Shown here: positions 59,936 to 64,000 of the stretch, one piece after another
Numbering within the stretch: position 1 is the stretch's first letter
How the letters are laid out: every line of letters begins with the position of its first letter
NCBI RefSeq assembly: GCF_000633395.1
Contig: NZ_AYMU01000029.1
Coordinates: 1 to 64,000, forward strand
Direction: 5' to 3'
Source: Pseudomonas sp. PH1b
GTDB lineage: Bacteria > Pseudomonadota > Gammaproteobacteria > Pseudomonadales > Pseudomonadaceae
Length of the DNA stretch: 64,000 nucleotides
Made by a program: the position numbers and the translations under genes
The notes under the pieces: model-generated
The model's database searches: none
What the model was told of the DNA's origin: nothing
Seen by the model: the letters and a program-made list of their open reading frames with translations, nothing else

Positions 59936-60748
59936 TCAGGCCTTGAGCGGGATGTACAGTTCCACCACGCTGTCCGGGTGCATGGGCCCCAGGAAACGCT
60001 CGCCGGTGTATTCGAATTCCACCGCTTCGATCGGCATCAGCCCGGCCGCAGGCAGCCATTCGCTGTAGGCGGCGCGATAGGTTTCCGGCAGGGTGGCCAC
60101 GGTGCCGTGATGCTCGACCCGGGCGTAGTGGCGGGCGGGGATGTCGAGCTCGATCATTCCGGGCACCAGGGGCGCGTCGTCGGCTACTGGCAAGCCGGCC
60201 ACATAGCGCCACTGGCCGTCTTCCAGGGGCTGGCAGATGCCGTAGGTGCCCACCGGCTCGGCCAGGCGCTGGATTTCCTGTTCTCGGGGTTCGAAGCGTT
60301 GCCAGAGCTCGGCGATGGAGCCCGGGTCATCCTGCTGCCAGGCCATGCCGATGAGCCGTTGCCGGGCCAGGAACACCTTCTGCGGTGTCTGCGCGGCAGG
60401 AATCTGGCGCTGTGGCTGGGCCAGGTAGCGTTGCAGGTGGCCCAGCACTTTCTGGCTGCGGGCAATCTCACTTTCCAGCTGCCGGGCATGCTCCTGCAGC
60501 GACTGCTGCATGTGCAGCACGCTGTCCAGGCCGCCCTGGTCCGCGAGTTGGCGGATGTCTTCCAGGGACATGCCCAACTGCCGCAGCCAGACGATGCGAC
60601 CCAGGGGCACGATCTGTTCCGGGCTGTAGTAGCGGTAGCCGTTGTCCCGGCCGGTGAGGGCCGGGGTGAACAGGCTGATGCTGTCGTAATGGCGCAGGGT
60701 TTTGGTGGTGAGGCTGTGGCAGCGGGCCATTTGTCCGATGGTGAGCAT
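59936..60748 (-). CDS. MerR-family regulator with GyrI-like effector domain
   Basis: 270 aa from the ATG at 60748, with AAGGA 8 nt upstream; an upstream frame to 60823 lacks a ribosome site. The MerR helix-turn-helix (TIGQMARCHSLTTKTLRHYD) with the GYRYY wing is followed by a dimerisation coiled coil and a GyrI-like ligand domain (about 125-270, ARVEHHGTVATLPETYRA). This BmrR-like layout senses bulky hydrophobic compounds. No efflux gene is adjacent, so the target is unknown. Confidence 0.88.
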   Translation of the reverse strand: MLTIGQMARCHSLTTKTLRHYDSISLFTPALTGRDNGYRYYSPEQIVPLGRIVWLRQLGMSLEDIRQLADQGGLDSVLHMQQSLQEHARQLESEIARSQKVLGHLQRYLAQPQRQIPAAQTPQKVFLARQRLIGMAWQQDDPGSIAELWQRFEPREQEIQRLAEPVGTYGICQPLEDGQWRYVAGLPVADDAPLVPGMIELDIPARHYARVEHHGTVATLPETYRAAYSEWLPAAGLMPIEAVEFEYTGERFLGPMHPDSVVELYIPLKA

Positions 60749-60826
60749 GGAACGTCCTTGGTGTGGTTGGGCTGTGGGGCATGCTGAGCCTTTACCCAAG
60801 GGCAAGCTCAAGCCCGGCAGCACGGC

Positions 60827-61198
60827 TCAGGACGATTTGATCGGCTTGATCAGGCTTTCGGCCGGGATGCCGAACAGTTGGTGCAGTTTCCAGATCATCG
60901 GCAGGGTCAGCGCGCGCTTGCCGTTGAGCACCTCGTAGACGCGGTTGGTGCGGCCGATGGCGGGCGCCAGGTCGGCGGCGGACAAGCCGGACTGTTCCAT
61001 GCGGAACTTGATCGCCTCAATCGGGTTGGGCAGGTCCAGGGGAAACTGCCTGGCCTCGTACGCCTCGATCAGGGTGATCATCACGTCGAAGTAATCGCCT
61101 TCAGGCGTCCCGGGCTGCGGTTCGTTGTCGAACAGGGGCGAGACGCTTTTCAGCGCGGCGCGGTAGTCCTGGTCGGTGTGGATAGGGCGGATGTTCAT
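60827..61198 (-). CDS. higA: HigA-type antitoxin (helix-turn-helix)
   Basis: 123 aa. The N-terminal half neutralises the toxin; the C-terminal XRE helix-turn-helix (SGLSAADLAPAIGRTNRVYEVLNGKRALTL) binds the promoter. It follows the toxin gene after 5 bp, the inverted order (toxin first) typical of higBA. It autoregulates the operon. Confidence 0.88.
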   Translation of the reverse strand: MNIRPIHTDQDYRAALKSVSPLFDNEPQPGTPEGDYFDVMITLIEAYEARQFPLDLPNPIEAIKFRMEQSGLSAADLAPAIGRTNRVYEVLNGKRALTLPMIWKLHQLFGIPAESLIKPIKSS

Positions 61199-61203
61199 GT
61201 GGG

Positions 61204-61506
61204 TTACTCCATGTCTACGCTGTCGGCATCAATGGCGTCGTACTCTTGGTGAGTGCCCACGAACTTGATGTACAGCGCACCAAAGCGGTAGGCCACGGCA
61301 ACGATCAGTCGATACTCGTTGCCCTTGATGTTGAAGACCACCCTGCGGCTTTTGAGAATGCTCGCGTTGCGATACTGGTCCTTGATCTGCGCAGGGTTGG
61401 ACCACTCGGCATTCCTTGCTTCATCGATCCAAGCCAGTAAAGGCTGCTCTGCATCCGGGTACTTCTCCCAGAAGGCCTTCAACTGACTGACTGCAATAAT
61501 TCTCAT
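61204..61506 (-). CDS. higB: HigB-type mRNA interferase toxin
   Basis: 100 aa. The sequence (MRIIAVSQLKAFWEKYPDA, VFNIKGNEYRLIVAVAYRFGALYIKFVGTH cut at its strands, and THQEYDAIDAD) matches the E. coli HigB (YgjN) family of RelE-fold ribosome-dependent mRNA interferases, ending with the conserved THxEYD motif. It is transcribed before its antitoxin. Confidence 0.88.
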   Translation of the reverse strand: MRIIAVSQLKAFWEKYPDAEQPLLAWIDEARNAEWSNPAQIKDQYRNASILKSRRVVFNIKGNEYRLIVAVAYRFGALYIKFVGTHQEYDAIDADSVDME

Positions 61507-61566
61507 GGCGCGATCCTAGTCCCGTCATGGGACTTAAACAAGTCACCAAGTGCATCAGGCGATGTA

Positions 61567-61590
61567 CGGGCAGATCGCTGGATCTGCCCG
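61567..61590 (-). terminator. Hairpin downstream of the DUF3077 gene
   Basis: A perfect 10-bp stem (61567-61576 with 61581-61590) with loop GCTG lies about 30 bp after the DUF3077 stop. It separates that gene from the higBA promoter. Confidence 0.65.
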
Positions 61591-61621
61591 CGCAGGCGAC
61601 GTCGGCTCGGTGACGATCAGG

Positions 61622-61888
61622 TCATGCAGAGAGCGTGGCGTGCACGCCGTCCATCAGTGCCTTGCCCCTCTCCGCCAGGTAGTGTGCCGCCCAAGCATAG
61701 CGGTCGCACCGCGGCTCCATGGCCGCCTCCAGGGTGAATTGCTTTGCCAGATGCAACAGCGCCGAGGCGTGTTCCAGGGCGTCGTTGATCGGCACGTCGG
61801 CATTCACCCGAAACAGCGGATACGAGTGTTCGCCGCAGTGGGAAAAGCGGATTTCACCGAGGGTGGTCAGGGGCGATTGAGTGGTCAT
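61622..61888 (-). CDS. DUF3077-family protein
   Basis: 88 aa. The sequence (FRVNADVPINDALEHASALLHLAKQF and a conserved WAAHYLAERGKALMDG) fits the small Pseudomonas family DUF3077, which is of unknown function and has no signal peptide or membrane segment. Its ATG overlaps the stop of a 21-codon upstream ORF (ATGA) and has GGAGGT 6 nt upstream, inside that ORF. A structured leader precedes it. Confidence 0.85.
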   Translation of the reverse strand: MTTQSPLTTLGEIRFSHCGEHSYPLFRVNADVPINDALEHASALLHLAKQFTLEAAMEPRCDRYAWAAHYLAERGKALMDGVHATLSA

Positions 61889-61950
61889 CGGGCACCTCCG
61901 GTTTTTTGGGACGGGAAGTGTGGGGGAAACAGATTGCAGAAGCAGTTCAT
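61885..61950 (-). CDS. 21-aa leader peptide overlapping the DUF3077 start
   Basis: An ATG at 61948-61950 with AAGGAG 8 nt upstream opens a 21-codon frame (MNCFCNLFPPHF...KTGGAR) that ends in a TGA overlapping the ATG of the DUF3077 gene. The downstream ribosome site GGAGGT lies within its last codons. The peptide has two cysteines and a Pro-Pro-His segment. It is too short for ordinary gene finders. The arrangement strongly suggests a translated leader that couples to or controls the DUF3077 gene. Confidence 0.6.
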   Translation of the reverse strand: MNCFCNLFPPHFPSQKTGGAR

Positions 61951-62240
61951 GGTCACGACTCCTTGATTCGAAGGACCGTCACCGTCTGCCGCCAAGCAGA
62001 TCAGGGTGGCGGATTGCGCAGGATTGGCGGACCGGGAATCAAGGAACCGGCGAACCCGAAGGTTCTCCCACGCAACCCGCCATAACGCAGGTATGCGGGC
62101 GCAAAAAAAGCGCCTGCATGATTGGTGGGGGCGCTGTTGCGCCTCGATTCTATCAGGCCGCCAAGCCTGTTCGCTGATTTCGCAGCGACGGTCGAACCAT
62201 AGGTTGGAGGAGGGGGAGTCGCAACGGCATTACTGCGACA
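61951..62240 (-). ncRNA. Structured leader RNA upstream of the DUF3077 gene
   Basis: On the minus strand the region contains a 10-bp hairpin with one G-U pair and a seven-U loop (62093-62102 with 62110-62119), a UUCG tetraloop hairpin (62052-62065) and a possible CCGCCA/TGGCGG stem (about 61985-62015). They lie in order toward the leader ORF. Together they suggest a folded 5'UTR or regulatory RNA. From memory, similar leader sequences recur in other Pseudomonas genomes before DUF3077 genes; this needs a search. Confidence 0.45.
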
Positions 62241-62254
62241 TTTTGTGAACCGCC

Positions 62255-62359
62255 CCTGTAGCCGCTGCCGCAGGCTGCGAACGACCGAAACGGTCGCAGC
62301 GATCTCCCAGGCGCCGAAGGCCCTTCGGTTCTTGTCGCAGCCTGCGGTAGAGGCTACAG
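62255..62359. repeat. REP doublet in inverted orientation (REPIN-like)
   Basis: Two REP-like palindromes, 62255-62280 and 62335-62359, are arranged as an inverted pair (CCTGTAGCCGCTGCCGCAGG and its near complement). Small hairpins lie between them (62282-62296). The right copy overlaps the last codons of the antitoxin gene and supplies its stop codon (TAG, complement of 62354-62356). Confidence 0.75.
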
Positions 62360-62671
62360 AGGCTGTGCCAGCACCTCACGAAATACATCTGGCCTGAGCA
62401 TTGCGATGTGCAGCAATGAGCGGGCAGCCCCGGAAGGCGAGCGCCGACCTTGCTCCCACTCTTGAAGGGTCCTTACCGACACGCCAAGCAGTTGGGCAAA
62501 TCTGGGTTGCGACAACCCGGTTTTACCGCGCGCTTCGGCGGCCTTGGTGATCGGCATGTTATGGGTATGGCCATGCCGGCCGGCTTTGACATCGATGATC
62601 GCTTCCAGAAGCTCTTGGCCGATATTGCGCTTGGCATCGCGTTCCAACAGTTCTTTTTCAGTAAGGGGCAT
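62354..62671 (-). CDS. HigA2-type antitoxin (helix-turn-helix)
   Basis: 105 aa. The C-terminal XRE domain reads ARGKTGLSQPRFAQLLGVSV and RTLQEWEQGRRSPSGAA, the form seen in HigA2-type antitoxins. Its start overlaps the toxin stop by 14 bp. Its stop codon lies within a REP element, so the natural C-terminus may have been altered by the repeat. Confidence 0.85.
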   Translation of the reverse strand: MPLTEKELLERDAKRNIGQELLEAIIDVKAGRHGHTHNMPITKAAEARGKTGLSQPRFAQLLGVSVRTLQEWEQGRRSPSGAARSLLHIAMLRPDVFREVLAQPL

Positions 62672-62978
62672 GATTCATCTCCTTTGCAATTCTGCGCAGA
62701 ACAGGCGCTGGAATGTTTTCGGTAGCGCCTTTGCCATACATCACCAGCACAACCAGGGCACCGCATGCGAGCTGAGTGGTATAGATGACCCGCACCGAGC
62801 CACTTTTTCCACGTCCATCAACGCTCCATCTGATTTTCCTGCAACCGCCAGAGCCCGGGATGACAACGCCGGACTCTGGGTCGTTGGCAAGAAACGTCAT
62901 GAATTCTCCACGCTCTTCTTCGGTCCAGTAATCGGGCCAGAGCTTGGAAAACAGCGGAGATTCTATGATCGTCAGCAT
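62658..62978 (-). CDS. HigB2/RelE-fold toxin
   Basis: 106 aa. Motifs of the RelE/HigB2 type: ESPLFSKLWPDYW, VIPGSGGCRKIRWSVDGRGKSGSVRVIY (in two turns) and VLVMYGKGATENI. The core GSGG(C/L)RKIR and YGK signatures match ribosome-dependent mRNA interferases. It precedes its antitoxin, again in toxin-first order. This is the second toxin module within 2.2 kb. Confidence 0.86.
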   Translation of the reverse strand: MLTIIESPLFSKLWPDYWTEEERGEFMTFLANDPESGVVIPGSGGCRKIRWSVDGRGKSGSVRVIYTTQLACGALVVLVMYGKGATENIPAPVLRRIAKEMNHAPY

Positions 62979-63144
62979 GCGGGAGGATTCTACGTCTTTG
63001 ACGTACCTTGAGGCAATGTCGGGGGCCAGGAGATGACTCCTGAGAGATTAAGAACCTGGCGTTGCTACTCCAATGACCGGAGTCCTGATATCCAGTCAGG
63101 CCATTCTTTTTCTTGTGTGTGATCCATGCCCCGGAGCCGCTCAC

Positions 63145-63639
63145 TCAAGCTTCCAACACCTTCGCCATCTCACTGGTGGCCGCCCAACCCAGCCCCTGAT
63201 ACAGCGGCCTGCCGGCCTCGGTCGCATGCAGCACGGCAAAGCCCAGCCCGCGCTGGCTGAACTCGGCCTCCGCCAGTTTCATCAGCGCCGACGCCAGGCC
63301 GCGGCGCCGGTAGGCCGGTTCGACGTAGACGTTGAGCACGTAGCCGCGTTGATCCTGGGTCGGATGGGAAGGGTGGGGCGGCCAGTCGATGCTCATCAGG
63401 CCGATGCTGGCCACGCTCTGCTCCCCGTCCAGCAGGGCGAAGCCGTAGTAGCGGCCGTCCTCCAGGCGTTCGCGCAACCAGGGGCGAAAGTGCTCGGTCA
63501 TCACTTGCAAGGTGCAGAGGTCCTTGCCCGCATCGAGAAACATCGCCTGGCGATGGCGGCAGATCAGTTCAAGGTCCTGGGGCGTCAGGCATCGTGGGCT
63601 CAGGCCCGGGATATCAAGGTCGGTTGCAATCTCGCTCAT
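63145..63639 (-). CDS. GNAT-family acetyltransferase
   Basis: 164 aa from the ATG at 63639, with GAGGA 8-9 nt upstream; the longest frame to 63873 overlaps the terminator and end of the next gene and is spurious. The acetyl-CoA loop is VEPAYRRRGLASALMKLAEA, followed by HATEAGRPLYQGLGW. The substrate is unknown. Confidence 0.87.
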   Translation of the reverse strand: MSEIATDLDIPGLSPRCLTPQDLELICRHRQAMFLDAGKDLCTLQVMTEHFRPWLRERLEDGRYYGFALLDGEQSVASIGLMSIDWPPHPSHPTQDQRGYVLNVYVEPAYRRRGLASALMKLAEAEFSQRGLGFAVLHATEAGRPLYQGLGWAATSEMAKVLEA

Positions 63640-63745
63640 CGTCGGTTCCTCGGTGGACAGGGACGATGCTAGGGCAGATCCCCAGGCCGGGTCAGACACA
63701 GACTGTCGCAAAATTTTGCATACAGCGCCCTGGTTCCCCGCCCAC

Positions 63746-63773
63746 AAAAAAGGGCCAGCCTCACGGCCAGCCC
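63746..63773 (-). terminator. Intrinsic terminator of the gamma-glutamyltransferase gene
   Basis: On the minus strand a GC-rich hairpin (63752-63773, loop of 4, with a 2x2 internal mismatch) is followed by six U (63746-63751). It lies about 20 bp after the stop codon at 63794. Confidence 0.75.
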
Positions 63774-63793
63774 TTGGGTTCATTCGATAACCC

Positions 63794-64000
63794 TCAATCC
63801 CCCAGCGCTTCCCCCTCGCGCCGTGGATCGGCGCCGCCAGCCCAGGATGCCTTGCCCTGAGCATCGCGCACACGAACGATGGCCTGGGTGCCGCTGGTCA
63901 TGTCGATCTCGTTGAGCTCATGCCCCTTGGCTTGCAGCGCCTGTTTCAGCGCCGGGCTGAATTGCCCCTGTTCCAGTTCGGTAGGGCCGTTGCGGCTGCC
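63794..64000 (-). CDS. ggt: Gamma-glutamyltransferase, C-terminal part (runs off the window)
   Basis: The last 68 residues are in the window. They end in GGADPRREGEALGD, the conserved C-terminus of the gamma-glutamyltransferase small subunit, preceded by KGHELNEIDMTSGTQAIVR. The enzyme cleaves gamma-glutamyl bonds such as that of glutathione, normally in the periplasm. The start and the catalytic threonine lie beyond position 64000. Confidence 0.85.
   Translation of the reverse strand, partial: GSRNGPTELEQGQFSPALKQALQAKGHELNEIDMTSGTQAIVRVRDAQGKASWAGGADPRREGEALGD

Noticed and set aside
62255..62359. CRISPR-like repeat array
   Set aside because: Only two copies in inverted orientation, with sequence typical of Pseudomonas REP elements and no cas genes.

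Overview
The window reads as chromosomal DNA of a fluorescent-group Pseudomonas. The base composition is GC-rich, coding density is high, and many genes have characteristic Pseudomonas forms: MksBEF condensin, a long divergent HolD-like protein, an OprD-family porin, DUF3077 and DUF2790 proteins, a BphO/BphP pair and Pseudomonas-type REP palindromes. I see no rRNA, tRNA, CRISPR array, prophage or insertion sequence. Most starts were moved from the longest possible frame to the codon best supported by a ribosome binding site, an overlap with the upstream gene, or the known start of the domain.

Layout. 0-3.7 kb: a split PqiA pair and a six-domain MCE protein (envelope lipid transport). 3.8-8.6 kb: mksFEB condensin operon, reading left. 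8.8-11.3 kb: HolD-like psi subunit, rimI, an acidic small protein and a beta-carbonic anhydrase. 11.5-16.2 kb: HscC (Hsp70), a membrane J-domain protein and a secreted protein of unknown function. 16.4-19.8 kb: AcpA-type Tat lipoprotein phosphatase and an AtoE-type fatty-acid permease. 19.9-23.8 kb: a helix-hairpin-helix protein, a MocR-type regulator, a stand-alone PanB and an MFS transporter. 24-26.4 kb: two small envelope proteins and a GntP permease. 26.7-37.3 kb: a metal-resistance island: CzcD, CzcR without its kinase, CzcCBA, small secreted proteins and an OprD-like porin. These are linked by a candidate shared operator of the form TTAC-N6-GTAAT.

37.4-41.0 kb: a Rid protein and two tandem soluble PAS-PAS chemoreceptor-like proteins of identical length. 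41-50.6 kb: four LysR regulators beside oxidoreductases and drug/metabolite exporters. 50.6-53.4 kb: bphO-bphP light sensing. 53.7-59.9 kb: cupin, AraC/LysE pair, acetyltransferases, DdlA, a gamma-glutamylcyclotransferase-like protein and PgeF. 59.9-63.6 kb: a MerR regulator, two toxin-first HigBA-type modules, a DUF3077 gene behind a structured leader with a 21-codon upstream ORF, and a REP doublet. The window ends inside a gamma-glutamyltransferase gene.

The points most worth a second look are the DUF3077 leader with its overlapping mini-ORF, the candidate metal-response operators tying czc, oprD and ptrA-like genes together, the czc island lacking a sensor kinase and carrying a small ORF between czcC and czcB, the HscC partner whose J-domain has RPD instead of HPD, and the six-MCE tunnel protein with a split PqiA. 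All functional calls rest on reading the sequence and on remembered family features; no database search was run.
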